Below, piece after piece: positions 23,801 through 35,634 of a DNA stretch of 64,000 bases. The stretch is from Podospora pseudocomata. Its lineage: Eukaryota > Ascomycota > Sordariomycetes > Sordariales > Podosporaceae. Both the position numbers and the translations under genes were made by a program. Each line of letters begins with the position of its first letter. The first letter of the stretch is position 1. The notes below the pieces were generated by a model. It had not been told where the DNA came from. It worked only from the letters and a program-made list of their open reading frames with translations, and made no database searches. The stretch covers positions 161,501 through 225,500 of the forward strand of contig NC_085887.1 of assembly GCF_035222375.1 (NCBI RefSeq). Reading direction: 5' to 3'.

Positions 23801-25276
23801 ATGGCCGGAAGGCAGGGCGCGGGAGCCATCGAGTCCCAAGCAGAAAAAAAGACCGAGATGGTGGCCGAACCGGACTCGACATTGTTAACCAAGCCAAACC
23901 CCGAAGCGACGAACACTTCCGCCGCTCCGCCGGCGACAGTCTCCGAGTATGAGAAGAAAAAGGCCAACTTCATGGTCAGGACATTTTGGACCTTGGTGAT
24001 GATTACTGGTTTCTTTGCTGCTCTGCTCGCCGGTCACATCTACGTCGTCTTGATCATCACCACCATCCAAATCATCTCCTTCAAGGAGGTCATCGCCATC
24101 GCCAATATAGGCTCTCGGGCCCGCGACTTGCGCTTCACAAAGTCTTTGAACTGGTACTGGCTCGCGACCACCATGTACTTCCTCTACGGCGAGAGTGTTG
24201 TCTACTACTTCAGACACATCATTCTTGTCGACAAGGTCCTGCAGCCTCTGTCTACCCACCACCGCTTCATCAGTTTTTGCATTTACATCTTTGGTAGGTT
24301 TGGCAAACTCGGCCGTAACAACAAGGCTGACATGACTCTCAGGTTTTGTCATCTTCGTCACCTCCTTGAAGCCAGGGAATTTGAGGTTTCAGTTCTCGCA
24401 GTTCGCCTGGACGCACATGGCGCTGTTCCTCATCAACATCCAGGCCCACTTCATCCTCAACAACATCTTTGAGGGTCTGATTTGGTTCTTCTTACCCGCC
24501 GCCCTTGTCATCACCAATGATATCTTTGCCTACATTTGCGGCATCACCTTTGGCCGCACTCAGCTCATCAAACTCTCGCCCAAGAAGACGGTCGAAGGTT
24601 TCATTGGCGCTTGGTTTTCGACCATGGTCGTCGGCCTCGGTCTCACCTGGTGCCTGCTCCGCTCCAACTATTTCATTTGCCCTGCAACAAACCTTGCCAC
24701 GAGCATTCTGCAGGACATTCACTGCGACCCCAACCCCGTCTTCATCCCGCGCACCTATACGACCCCCGAGTTCTTTTTCCTGCCTCCCGGCCATACCGTG
24801 AGCATCACGGTGGCGCCTATGTACTTTCACACCTTGGTCTGGGCCACGTTTGCATCGTTGATTGCCCCATTCGGCGGTTTCTTCGCCTCGGGTCTCAAGA
24901 GAACCTTCAAGCTCAAGGACTTCGGCGACTCGATCCCCGGTCACGGCGGCATGACGGACCGCATGGACTGCCAGTTCATCATGGGCATGTTTGCCTTCCT
25001 CTACTACCAGACCTTTATCGCCGTCCGGGACTACAACCCCGGTGCCGTGCTGGACATGCTGGTCACCGGGTTGGGCGTTGAGGACCAGGCGCACGTTGTG
25101 AAGGGCATGTTGCAGATTTGGGCCAGAGATGGTGTCATTTCCCCAACGGTGAGTATCCCTCGGGAAATTCTGTTTGCAAGAGCTTCGTCTAACATCATGT
25201 CAACCAGGCTGCGGACCAAATTTTGAACATCTTGGGTGACAACCTCGCCTCGGTGTCTCATCACCTTACAGAGTAA
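23801..25276 (+). CDS. CDS1: phosphatidate cytidylyltransferase (CDP-diacylglycerol synthase)
   Basis: Three exons (23801-24293, 24343-25148, 25208-25276) give 455 residues. The enzyme makes CDP-diacylglycerol from phosphatidic acid and CTP in the endoplasmic reticulum, feeding phosphatidylinositol and cardiolipin synthesis. The signature is present: KLSPKKTVEGFIGAWFSTM in the middle, and SGLKRTFKLKDFGDSIPGHG followed by GGMTDRMDCQ near residue 385, the family's C-terminal motif with its aspartates. About eight membrane helices are predicted. ITNDIFAYICGITFGRTQLI supplies the family's ND motif. The last exon is only 22 codons and ends in HHLTE. Length and motif order match fungal Cds1. All catalytic residues seem intact. 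Confidence 0.95.
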
Positions 25277-25820
25277 TGCTGTTCCTCCATTGTACTATAC
25301 GTGCCCCTGATGGGCGCCTGGCGCGGTTTATCGTTTTATTTGAGGATGCATTTTTTTGTCATGGAGCTCGAGCGTCCGTTGTGAATGTGATATGATATTC
25401 AGGGACGGACAAAGCAGTCCGGTACATGGCAATGGCTGTGGCTACGTTCTGGAAAGGCATCAGCGACAAGTTGCGGACACTTTTTTCAACATTTGTATGG
25501 GCAACTAGGTGTGTGGATGTGACAAAGTTCATACAAACGAGGTGGAGGAGGAGCCCTCTTCCCGGTTATAATAGCGACTGTAATCTACACGGAGCGAATT
25601 GCATGGGAGGAGTACATGGAAGCATGGCTTTATTTTCAGGATGGTCAATTCAACATTTCAGAAACTTTTGATACCATCAGTCAGTGTCTTCGTTGTGAAT
25701 CTTGTATGTATCAAGCTCGGTCGATGACTAAGCAGCCCGAGCAGCAGTGTCTTTCTTCACATAGCCTCCTTGTCAACAACAACCTTTTGGAGTGAGTGGA
25801 ACGTTGACACCAAAAATGCA
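25277..25820. other. intergenic, 3' flank and promoter
   Basis: It carries the 3' flank of CDP-DAG synthase, with a TGTATG-type stretch near 25490, and the promoter of the PQ-loop gene. No gene is seen. Confidence 0.4.
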
Positions 25821-26700
25821 ATGGACAACCCACCAGCAGCCAACACCCTTGGCACCCTCGGAGCGGTAAAACCTCCTTCTTTCCTCTTTCTCTCTCTCTC
25901 TCTCTCTTTTCATCGCATGCTAACACCATCCCAAGATCTGCTGGTCGATCCAGCTCCTCCCCCAAATAATCATCAACCACCGCCGCCGCCACGCCACCGG
26001 GCTGCAACCCGCCATGATGATGCTCTGGGCCTGGGCCGGCGTCCCCCTGGGAGTCTACAACATCGTCTCCTCCTTCAACCTCGCCCTGCAGGCCCAACCT
26101 CAGATCCTCGCCTTCCTAAGCCTCGTCACCTGGGGGCAGTGTCTCTACTACCAGCAACGCTGGACAGCGATCGAGACCCTGTCCGTGGCGGTGCCGATCG
26201 GGATGGTGATGGCGGGTGTGGAGGTCGGGCTGGTGTTCGCGCTGCGGAACAGAAACGGGCACGACTGGGCGATGACGCTCATGGCGGCGTTGTCTGCCCT
26301 GTTGCTTGCGCTGGGCGTGCTGAGGCATTATGTCGATATATGGAAACATCGGACCGTGAGGGGGATTTCCTTCTTGTTTGTCGGGATTGACGCGCTCGGG
26401 GATGTCTTCTCGCTGGTGTCGGTCGTTTTCCAGAAAGAGCTGAACGTATTGGGAATGGTGATTTACGGGACCGAATTGGCTCTCTGGTTGGGAGTTTTTG
26501 CTGCTGGCGGGTGGTATGACCTCCTGCCCAAGGTCCGGCAAAGGTGGGGGTCGGGGAGGGAGGGAAAGGGGGGAGAAACGAGGGGGGAGGAGTTGGGACG
26601 GGGCCAGGCCGAAAATAACAACACGGGGAGAGCAACCGGGCTGGCTACCTTGCAAAATGGGGCGTCATCAACATCCGTGTTTCGGACGGCATCAAGGTGA
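25821..26700 (+). CDS. PQ-loop repeat membrane transporter
   Basis: Two exons (25821-25865 and 25936-26700) give 269 residues. The first exon is only 15 codons; the intron contains a long TC-rich run and a GCTAAC branch site. Splicing creates ICWSIQLLPQIIINHR, the first PQ-loop with its LLPQ motif. The second, degenerate loop is at LRHYVDIWKHRTVRGISFLF, where HRTVRGISF follows the family's (K/R)RSxxGxS pattern. Seven helices are predicted, followed by a polar glycine-rich tail of about 55 residues. The family exports amino acids or sugars from vacuole/lysosome (cystinosin, Ypq types). The substrate here is unknown. Its 3' end faces that of the thiolase, 77 bases away. Confidence 0.85.
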
Positions 26701-26777
26701 TAGAGGGGTAGTAGATGGAAAAAACATTGATATCGCTTGCTATATACAGGAGGTACATAAGATACATTACAGATTCA

Positions 26778-28180
26778 TTATTGTTCGTTGACAAACAAGC
26801 CCGCCATGCCCATGCCGGTGCCAATGCACATGCTCGTCAGCAGGATCTTCTTGCCGGTCTTTCTGCACTCGCTGAGGCCGGTGACGATTTGTCTCGCACC
26901 GGTGGCGCCCAGTGGGTGGCCAAGGGCAATGGCACCGCCACGGGGGTTCATCTTGGCCCAGTCGAGCCCAAGCTTGTCCCGGCAGTAGACAGCCATGCTG
27001 GCAAAGGCCTCGTTGATCTCGACGACATCAACATCGTTCAGGGTGATGTTGTGCTGGGCGAGGAGCTTGGGGATGGCCACGGTGGGGCCAATACCCATGA
27101 TGCGGGGAGCGAGACCGGCGGTGGTGGAACCGACGTATTTGCCCAGGATGGGCTGACCGAGCTTGATGGCGGTGCTGCGCTTCATCAGCAGGATGGCAGC
27201 AGCACCATCGGTAACCTGAGAGGCATTGCCACCAGTGGTGCAGCCACCCCATTGAGGGAAGGCAGCGCGGATCTTGCCGAGACCCTCGGCGGTGGTGCCA
27301 GGCCGGATACCCTCGTCCTGGGTTAGGGTGACCGTTTTGGAATTGCCGTCCTTGTCCTTGATCTGGGTGGTGATGGGGACGATCTCGTCATCGAAAAGAC
27401 CGGCCTTTTGCGCCCTCTCGGCTCTCTGGAAACTCTCGGCGGCGTACTTGTCCATCATCTCGCGAGTGACACCAAAGTCAGCGCTGACGTTCTCGGAAGT
27501 CCAACCCATGGGCTGCATGCAGTCGACAGCCTCCTGGGAGTGCTTGGTGACCTCCTCGTCAAAGGGCTTCTCGAGCGCATCGCCGCCAGCGGTCATGCTC
27601 TCGGCTCCCATGGCGATACCGATTTCGATGGATCCGTTGGAGATGGCGTGGGCAATGTCGGCGACGGCCTTGAGGCCGGAGGAGCAGAAGCGGTTGAGCG
27701 AGTAGACGGAGCAGGTGTTGGGGTAGCCCGCGGCGAGGGAGGCGGCGCGCAGCTTGTACGAAGCCTTGCCATCGGAAACCTGTAGACCAGAATAGTGTCA
27801 GCGCTCACTGTTTCCAAAGACACTCTGAGGGGACGGACACGGGTGCGCACATTGCCCAGGCAGATATCTTCGACGAGAGCGGGGTCGAGGTTGCTCCGTT
27901 GGTTGACCTCCTTCAGGAGAGCGTAGACCATGTACTCGATGGTGGTGTCCTTGAAGCCACCCTTCTTGGCCTTGGCCAGAGGCGTGCGGACGGCGAGGGT
28001 GATGACAATGTCGTCGGCATTCTTGGAGGTGCTGCGTGTTACGGCGAGTGGTCAGCGGCCAAGTCAAAAGTCAAAGTGGAGGGAGGGACATGTGAAAGCC
28101 CACGGGACAACTCACATTTGGGACAGCCCGTTGCCGGGGGCAAGGTGCTTGAGGATGGAGCCGAGTCTTTCTACCGCCAT
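26778..28180 (-). CDS. peroxisomal 3-ketoacyl-CoA thiolase
   Basis: Three exons (28180-28116, 28031-27851, 27779-26778) give 415 residues. This enzyme cleaves 3-ketoacyl-CoA to acetyl-CoA and a shortened acyl-CoA, the last step of beta-oxidation. The N-terminus MAVERLGSILKHL contains RLGSILKHL, an exact match to the PTS2 peroxisomal signal (R-L-x5-H-L), split from the body by the first intron. The nucleophilic cysteine lies in NRFCSSGLKA. GGAIALGHPLGATGARQ supplies the catalytic histidine, and MCIGTGMGMAG the second active cysteine. NEAFASMAVYC is also intact. The introns are at the junctions SQ-ITSK and LGN-VSDG. Length is normal for POT1/KAT-type thiolases. Confidence 0.95.
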
Positions 28181-29441
28181 TGTGAGAGTCTTGAATCCGG
28201 TGTGGTTGATCAGGAATTGAGGTCTTCGGGGACAGGAATGTCGTGCATATTATTTATTATATCAACAATCAAGGGCAATGTTGCTGCTGACGGAATTGGT
28301 GGCGTGGGGTCACTTTGCCTCGGCATCTTTCGGCGTCTGCGGTTGTTGTCCATCGCAGATGGCCTGGTTCGCGGTTGAAAGCTGGCCCTGGCGGGGGGGG
28401 GCAGCCGGGGCTCGCGGGGGCAAGGATGGCGTTGGGGTAAAGTGACCCGACCGGCCCATTTGAACCGCTTCCGGGCCACGGCTCAAGAGCTTTTGCGGGG
28501 AAACCATTCGCTTCCACAAGGCACCCACCCGCCATCGGCAATTGCTTTGCTTGTTGGGGTCCTCCAAGTCCAGGGACCATCAATTGAAGCCAGCTGAAGG
28601 AAAGTCTTTAAGAATACAGAGACTTCTTCTCTCAGCCTTATCCTGCATACTTCATGCCACAGCCCTGTTTCTCAATCTCCACCACTTGAACCTGCACCCG
28701 GTGCCTGCCCTGTGCGTTTGAGCTTCAGCGTGTTCGTCTCTGCTGGGCAGTATCTGTGCAGTCGTTCGTGCCTTGCATATCTCTGTGTTCAGGTTCAGAT
28801 GACAGCCATTGGCAGCTCTGCTCTGACAACTCCCTCTCATCCCATAAATAAGGGCCTTTTGATGAACTGCCATCTCAGTCCTCTCACTAAGAAAGTTGCA
28901 ATACAGCAGCGCTAGTCCCAACACGGGCTAGCGTCTTATGTTGCCAAATCTAGGCGGCCCTGGGTGCCTGGGCAGCGCCAGCCACGAGCTTTTGCCCCAT
29001 CAAGTTGAAAGGGTCTGTCTGGTCATGGAGATAACGGGCGCTTTCAGCTGGCCGCATTGTTGTGGCCATGCAATTTCTATTGCGGCCATGTCGTCGTCCT
29101 GAACATCTCTTCATCATGATTCTTCTTGTAACTCTCGTTCATTCTTGATTCCATTCCCTCCCGTCGGCAGCGTTGGCCATACTTACGCTCTTTTTTTCTT
29201 TTTTTTTTTTTTTTGGTAGCTTCGGAACTACGGAGTAAACGCAAATCTAGATCTCGGACCCCCCTGAGCTGACAACAGTCCCTCTTCGCCTTGGGAACCG
29301 ACCGACGACGGCCTACAACCGCGTCAACGTCAGCATCCCTTCGGTCTCTGAACAACGAGATCTGATCCGATCAAGTTCTGACTGCCCAGCTTAACCCAAC
29401 GGTTTCAGTACCAGCGCTCCGTTCCGTCCGGCCCGCGTAAC
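28181..29441. other. intergenic, divergent promoters
   Basis: This 1.26-kb stretch separates the thiolase (leftward) from the GH128 gene (rightward). It has a long T-run at 29190-29213 and no supportable coding segment. Confidence 0.4.
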
Positions 29442-30480
29442 ATGTTACACCATGTATCACCCGCCGCTGTTTTAGCAGTGGCAGCCATGATCCTCCCGTC
29501 GATCGTCTCCGCCGACGGCCCGCTAGCGTCTGACAAACGAGGTCTCTGCTTCACGCCCAACGACACGACCCGCGCTGACGACGCAGTCTGGCCCCCGGCT
29601 CTGTCGTGGTACTACAACTACAAACCTCTCCCCGAGCCCAAATACAAGGACATTCCCCAGTCCGAGTTCGAGTTTGTGCCCATGCTATGGGGTGCCCCGG
29701 AGACGAAGGGAGACACCTCGTTTGTCACGACCATCCAAGACCTGATCAAGAGCGGCGTCAACATCACCAACGTCCTCGGCTTCAACGAACCGGATGCCCC
29801 GTACTCGTGGGGAGGGAGTTATTTGGATCCTATCACGGCGGCTCAGGTGTGGGTGGACAACATCAAGCCGTTGAGTGATGTGGGAATCCGAGTGGGTTTG
29901 CCCGCCTGCACCGCCGGACAGGACGGCTTGCCCTGGCTCAGGACCTTTGTCCGCGAGTGCTCAAAGCTTGTCAGCACGGAAAACAAAAAGGAGAACTGCA
30001 CGTTTGACTTTGTGACGATTCATTGGTATGGGAGCTTTGAGGGGTTGGCCAGCCATATGGGCCAATATGCTGCTGAGTATGTTTCTTTCGGTTGTGCAGT
30101 TTTGGTGGCAAGGCTGACTTTGTCACAGGTTCCCCAACAAGACCATGTGGATCACCGAGTACAATTTCGCCCATCAGAGTCTCGAGGATACGCAGGCCTT
30201 CTACAAGATTTCTGCCGAGTACTTTGATCGTTTGGATTTTGTTGAGCGGTATTCCCTGTTCGGCGCCTTTAGGAGCGACGTCTCGAACGTGGGACCCAAT
30301 GCTGCCATGTTGAGCAACGATGGTAGACTGACGGATATTGGCGCTTGGTACCTGGGCAAGGAATCCACCGGCGTCAAGCCTACTGATGGTCAATCTGTTA
30401 GTGCTGCTGTGCGTCAGACCGTGTCCATAGTGAGTGCCTCGCTTATCGGTGCTGCTGCTGGTGCGTGGGGGTTATTTTGA
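29442..30480 (+). CDS. GH128-type cell-wall glucanase, GPI-anchored
   Basis: Two exons (29442-30076, 30129-30480) give 328 residues. A signal peptide (residues 1-24, ending IVSADG) precedes RGLCFTPNDTT. The catalytic-core family (Asl1-like, GH128) is recognised from FVPMLWGAPET, NVLGFNEPDAPYSWGG, carrying the acid/base glutamate, DFVTIHWYGSFEGL, and MWITEYNFAHQS, carrying the nucleophile glutamate. Splicing over the GTATGT...CACAG intron makes AAEFPNKTMW. The hydrophobic C-terminus (SIVSASLIGAAAGAWGLF) looks like a GPI signal, placing the enzyme on the cell wall. The family hydrolyses beta-1,3-glucan. Several N-glycosylation sequons (NDT, NIT, NCT, NKT) are visible. Catalytic residues are intact. 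Confidence 0.9.
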
Positions 30481-31249
30481 TGTGATGTCGACACGGGGAC
30501 TTTATCTGGGCTTGTAATTTAATGGCTGGATGAGACGATGCGGGGCTGGCGGGTGGAAATGTTGTCGGTTCATCGTCGGAAGTTGCCACGACCTCAACTC
30601 TTAGGTCTCCGTGAGCAGAGGGCCTCTACTCAGGCCTCTCCTGTCTTGGGGGGGTTGATGTGTCTTGGGTGCTGACCACAGGTATCCTTTCAACTTCCGG
30701 CGATCAAGTTGACAATCTTTCCACCCGTTCAACCTCGCGTCGTCCCATCACTATCCCGACATAAATCATGTCTATGGTAATTCTTTACCCACTTTGTGCT
30801 GTGCTGTGAGGCGAGGTTTTGGATCAGAGACATGTGAGGCCCAGCAATCTGGGTTATTGTCTCGCTCTTCTGACACGCATACGCATGACCTGCAAACAGC
30901 TTAACGATTTCTTCTTCGGTGGTTCTGGACACTATTGAATTACGTGTGAACATCCCAAGGATTTGGAACTGCATTGGTGGGTTCCGGCGCTCCAGTCATC
31001 CCCTGTAAATCACCCCCACTAACCCTGAAGCGGCAGGCTAACAGGGCCAACCCGGAGCAGGCGAGGTCTCAGGCGATGTTGCTCGAAGTGCGGGGGTGAG
31101 AGAGGTGCCCGATGGTAGGTGGAAAGGAAGGATATTTACCTGGGACCGGCCCCGTTTTCTGCTCTGTCGGCAGATCGACCTTTGGTGTTACCCCTTCTCT
31201 CCCATCCTGTCACCGTGATAAATAATTACACAAAAAATAAAATAAAAAA
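30481..31249. other. intergenic, no gene seen
   Basis: The 3' flank of the GH128 gene and the promoter of the methyltransferase lie here. An A/T-rich stretch directly precedes the ATG at 31250. Confidence 0.4.
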
Positions 31250-32527
31250 ATGGCCGAGTCCGAGTCCACTCCGGCAGCAGCTGCGCCGCAGGCATCGGCT
31301 TCTTCACCGGCTGGTTCCCCACCTCCGACCACCGCTCCTGCCGCTGCCGCTTCCACTCCGGCATCCCCGAGCGCTGCTGAGCAGCCGGCCGCCGTTGCCC
31401 AAATTGCAGTCGACTCCAACCCCATCTACCATCCCCAAACACTGGAGGACGATGACGACAATGACTCTTCGCTTGGTGATGAGAATGCTCTTTCTACTGC
31501 CTCCATCAGCTCCAGCATCCTGCAGTACCGCAAGCTTCACGGCAGGACCTACCACAACTTTGGTGGTGCCGACAAGGTAGAGTACTGGTGAGTCTGAACC
31601 ACCCTTCTCTGCTTTGATCACATTTCACTGAAAAGACAAACCAGGGCCCCCAATGACGACGCCCAGAATGACCAGCTAGACATCAACCACCACCTCCTCA
31701 ACCTGGCCCTGGACAACAAGCTCTTCTTCGCCCCCCTGTCCAAGCCCACCCGCGTGCTCGACGTCGGCACCGGCACGGGCATGTGGGCCATCGACTTTGC
31801 CGATGAGTTCCCCGACTGCGAGGTCACGGGCATCGATCTGTCTCCCATCCAGCCGACCTGGGTGCCGCCCAACTGCAAGTTCGAGCTGGACGACGCCTCC
31901 CAGCCCTGGACTTTCCCAGACAACCACTTTGACTACATACACTTCCGGTACATGATTGGGTGCTTCAAGGACTGGCCGGCCGTGTACCGGGAGGCGTACC
32001 GGTGTCTGAAGCCGGGCGGCTGGATCGAGCACTTGGACTGCACGGCGGATGTGCTGTCGGATGACGGGTCGCTGCCCAAGGACACGGTGTTTGTGGAGTG
32101 GAAGAAGGTGTTCAAGGAGGCGGGGGACAAGATGGGCCAGACGTTTGAGGTGGTGGACAATGACAACTATGTTGGGTGGCTGAAGGAGGCTGGGTTTAAG
32201 GATGTGAAGAATACGATTATCAAGACGCCGGTGGGGTCGTGGCCGGCGGATCCAAAGTGGAAGGAGGTTGGGCAGTTCAACCAGTATATGCTCGACGGCG
32301 GGATTGAGGGGCTGGGGTTGTATATCATCACGAACGTGCTGGGGTGGAAGTATGAGGAGATGCAGGTGTTTATTGCCAAGGTGAGGGCTGGGTTGAGGAA
32401 CAAGAACTGGCATAGCTACTGCGTTTGGTAAGTTATCCCCCTTCGTCCCCCCGTTGGGCACAGCAACTGACATGTCTGTCTGATCTACAGGGGTGCTGCT
32501 TGGGGCCAGAAGCCCTACGACGAGTGA
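31250..32527 (+). CDS. LaeA-like SAM-dependent methyltransferase
   Basis: Three exons (31250-31587, 31645-32427, 32491-32527) give 385 residues. An Ala/Pro/Ser-rich N-terminal tail of about 60 residues precedes an acidic stretch. The sequence SSSILQYRKLHGRTYHNFGG then leads into the methyltransferase core, as in LaeA relatives. The SAM-binding motif I is VLDVGTGTGMWAIDFADEFP, followed by VTGIDLSPIQP (motif post-I) and CLKPGGWIEHLD (motif III region). The last exon adds only GAAWGQKPYDE. LaeA-group proteins act in the nucleus as regulators of secondary metabolism, but many paralogs act on small molecules or have no known substrate. Which applies here cannot be told, and no metabolite cluster is visible nearby. 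Confidence 0.88.
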
Positions 32528-33149
32528 AGGATATGCTTGAAGGGGGGTGTGTAATGCTGGCGATGAGGACGCGAGTTTAGATCATTACGTGCCATTTATT
32601 AGAATGCCAACTTTGTTCGCGCCCACGAATCAAGAGTTCCATTCCCCGAACGCCCAACCAACCTCCAACAGCAGCACTACAAACTCTTAACCCTTTCTGG
32701 CAGAACCCACCTGCAACCAAGTAGAATATTTGTCAGCCCTCACTCCTCAGCCCTCCATGTTCTAGATGCGGGGAAATATTGAAGCCACGAGAGGGGGGGG
32801 AGGGGGGGAAGCAAGGTTGCGAAACATCACTATTGACGTCTTTTCTGATGGTGTGGAGACGATCCGAGGCTCGCTTTCCCTCTTTGACCGTCTTGTTGGT
32901 GCAAGGTCGCGCAAACCTGCTGCGGGGAAGCAACATGGAACATTCAGAATGCAACCTCACGCATGCATGGAAGGGGCCCAACTGCATCGTCTGCAGGCAT
33001 CGGTATTCTCTGAGGGTGGTTCCAGAAAGAAGAATAAGTAGCGCTGGGTGGTACCGCAGGTATTTCAGTTGAGCCTCTTCTCATCTTGCCTGCCTGCCAC
33101 CTTCTACACACTTACTTGGACTGCATCGTCAGTCTGCAACGGTAACATC
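32528..33149. other. intergenic, no gene seen
   Basis: It lies between two rightward genes. A G-run near 32790-32810 is the only distinctive element. Confidence 0.4.
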
Positions 33150-34793
33150 ATGGGCTCAGCTGCTGACTTCCCCAAGATTGACTTTACGGTACGCTCAACC
33201 CCCCCCCCCTCTCGTTGCTGACGAGAACTCGTCACTGACAGACAATGATGATTGGCAGTCCAATTTTCAAAACATCATCAACAACGCTCTCTCGTCCACC
33301 CCCGAGACCCGTCAGGCTGTCGACCCAAGCACAGAGGAGCTTCTCTATCATGTTCCCCTGTCCAAGCAGGCTGATGTCGACAAGGCCGTCTCCGTTGCCA
33401 AAGCTGCCTTTCCCGCGTGGAAGGCGCTGTCCTATGACGAGCGGGCGGGGTATCTCGGTCGGTATGCTGACGCGATTGAGGCTAACGTTTCCGGACTCCA
33501 AGAGCTTCTGATGAAGGAGGCTGGCAAGCCTGTTAGCAATGCCGCAGGGGAACTGCAGTTTGCCATTGCCCATGTGAGGGAGACGGCCAAGCTGAGGATC
33601 GAGGATGACTTGATTGAGGATACTGAGGAGGTTGGTTTGGTTTGCATGCTGATTTGCCAAAGGGGTCGCTGACAGCTCACAACAGAGAAGAGCGACCGTC
33701 CGGTACCTTCCCATGGGAGTTGGCGTTGGCATCATCCCCTGGAACTACCCCGTCCTTTTGGGCCTGGGCAAGCTTGGTCCCGCCGTCCTCGCCGGCAACA
33801 CCTTTATCTGGAAGCCATCGCCTTTCTCTCCCTACACGGCGCTCAAGCTGGGCGAGATTGCTGCGCAGATATTCCCACCGGGTATTGTGCAAGTTCTGAG
33901 CGGTGATGAGAGCTTGGGACCACTCTTTACTGCTCACCCCGATGTAGCCAAAATCAGCTTCACGGGTTCGTCTGCGACGGGCAAGAAGGTCATGCAGGCT
34001 TGTGCCAGCACGCTCAAGAGGCTGACGTTGGAGCTGGGTGGGAATGACGCGTCGATTATTTATGATGATGTAGATGTGGCCCAGGTGGTTCAGAAGGTAT
34101 GTTTTGCCCGATGCTCAAGACCAAGCAAGGTACCTGATGAAACTAACACAATAAAAGATCGGACCCATGGCATTCATGCACTCTGGTCAGATCTGCATGG
34201 ACATCAAGCGCCTTTACGTGCACGAGAAGATCTACGACGAGTTCCTCGCTGCCTTTGTCCAGGTGGTCAAGTCGTTCAAGGTCGGAGGAGGAGGCGATCC
34301 CGAGGCGTTCCTGGGCCCGGTCCAAAATCGGATGCAGTTTGAAAAGGTCAAGGACCTGTACTCGGAGATTGGCAAGCAGAAGTGGCAAGTCGCCACCGGT
34401 GGTGAGCCTGTCGCCTGCGATGGCAAGAAGGGCTTCTTCCTGCCGCCTACCATCATCGACAACCCGCCGGATGACAGCCGCATCGTGGTGGAGGAGCCTT
34501 TTGGGCCCATTATGCCTGTTCTCAAATGGAGCGATGAGGATGAGGTGGTTAGACGGGCGAACAACACCAACATGGGATTGGGGGCTTCGGTTTGGAGCAA
34601 TGATATTGAAAAGGCCGAGAGGCTGGCTAGGAGGCTGGAAGCGGGGAGCACTTGGGTGAATAGTCATTTTGAGCTGTCGCCTTATGTTCCCTTTGGTGGG
34701 CACAAGTGGAGCGGTGTTGGAATGGATTGGGGCATTGTTGGGTTGAAGGGGTGGTGCAACACTCAGGCGAGCTGGGTGAGGAAGAAGTTTTGA
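33150..34793 (+). CDS. NAD(P)-dependent aldehyde dehydrogenase
   Basis: Four exons (33150-33188, 33259-33630, 33686-34096, 34158-34793) give 485 residues. The 13-codon first exon (MGSAADFPKIDFT) and 70-bp first intron were chosen because the resulting joint TSNFQNIINN keeps the frame. The nucleotide site is visible in GVGVGIIPWNYPVLLGLGKL and KPSPFSPYTAL. The general base glutamate sits in LTLELGGNDASII, and the catalytic cysteine in MHSGQICMDIKRLYV. The C-terminal oligomerisation region includes PFGGHKWSGVGMDWG. The protein lacks a targeting signal and should be cytosolic. The substrate cannot be fixed; the form is close to the fungal ALDH group acting on medium or aromatic aldehydes. All catalytic residues are present. 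Confidence 0.93.
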
Positions 34794-35441
34794 GGGGGAG
34801 GGGGGGTGATGTATTCTGTCGAAGGCAACACTTAAGTTCGGTGCATGTTTTTCTACATCATTATGTTGACGGATGAAATGAACTGCGGAGTTGAAGAGAA
34901 GTACGTAATCGGCGATTGTAATATTCAAGGCATGGCACCGACCCGGGGCGTCAAACCCAACGTTGTGCTTATTCTGTGTTGATAGAAGAACAATGAGATA
35001 GGTATGTCGGTCTTATGTTTCGGTCATAGAGAATGAAACGCAAGTGTTGTTGCGCGGCGCAGACACCAGCCCGGCCGCGATCAAGACATAGGTAAGACGG
35101 TAGATAAGACGACGGCCAATGGCCATGGCCGGTCTGGCTGCTCAAAACCAGATTGGCCCGCGGGCTTGAATTATGTTCTCTTTTGGCCTGCCTTGCATGC
35201 TGTGTACCTAGGTACCTAGTGATCCAACGCTTGAAGTATGGTTACCAAGGCGTCGTCGGTCAATGAAACCTCAAACGTACCAGACCTACAAACATTTCAC
35301 ACTCCCGAGATCCCCAAGTCTTATAAGAGAGTCCGAGTCGCCCGTGTATTCACCTTCATTCATTCATTCATCCTCGCTCACAAACAAAACATTACCAACT
35401 TCGTCACTTCAAACTCGAGACTTTTGGTCCAACTCCACAAA
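34794..35441. other. intergenic with a TATA-like element
   Basis: A CTTATAAGAG element lies at about 35319-35328, roughly 115 bases before the small secreted peptide's ATG. Nothing else is evident. Confidence 0.4.
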
Positions 35442-35634
35442 ATGAAGGTAAGGCTCACCGGATGATGTTCAATCCCTTTGTAGATTGTTCCTGACGCAAA
35501 ATTGAATTTAGCTTATCACCATTCTCATCCTCTCCGCCACGGCGGTGCTTGCCGCCCCAGCACCTGCTCCTGCCCAGGTCGAAGCCCGAGCCTGCCCGGA
35601 GAACCCTGATGACTGCCTTTCGACATTCACATGA
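35442..35634 (+). CDS. tiny secreted Cys-containing peptide, possibly interrupted
   Basis: The first exon is just ATG-AAG, ending in a GTAAGG donor. A 64-bp intron ends in TTTAG, and exon 2 (35512-35634) completes 42 residues. Splicing creates a signal peptide (MKLITILILSATAVLAAPA), then a Pro/Ala stretch, and ACPENPDDCLSTFT before a TGA. Reading past that stop stays open for another 48 codons and adds further cysteines (KRCASK, PCGP, NACP). That suggests an originally longer cysteine-rich secreted protein, or a stop acquired recently. The two-codon first exon and signal peptide make the gene credible. I do not recognise a family. It could also be a pseudogene. Confidence 0.5.
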
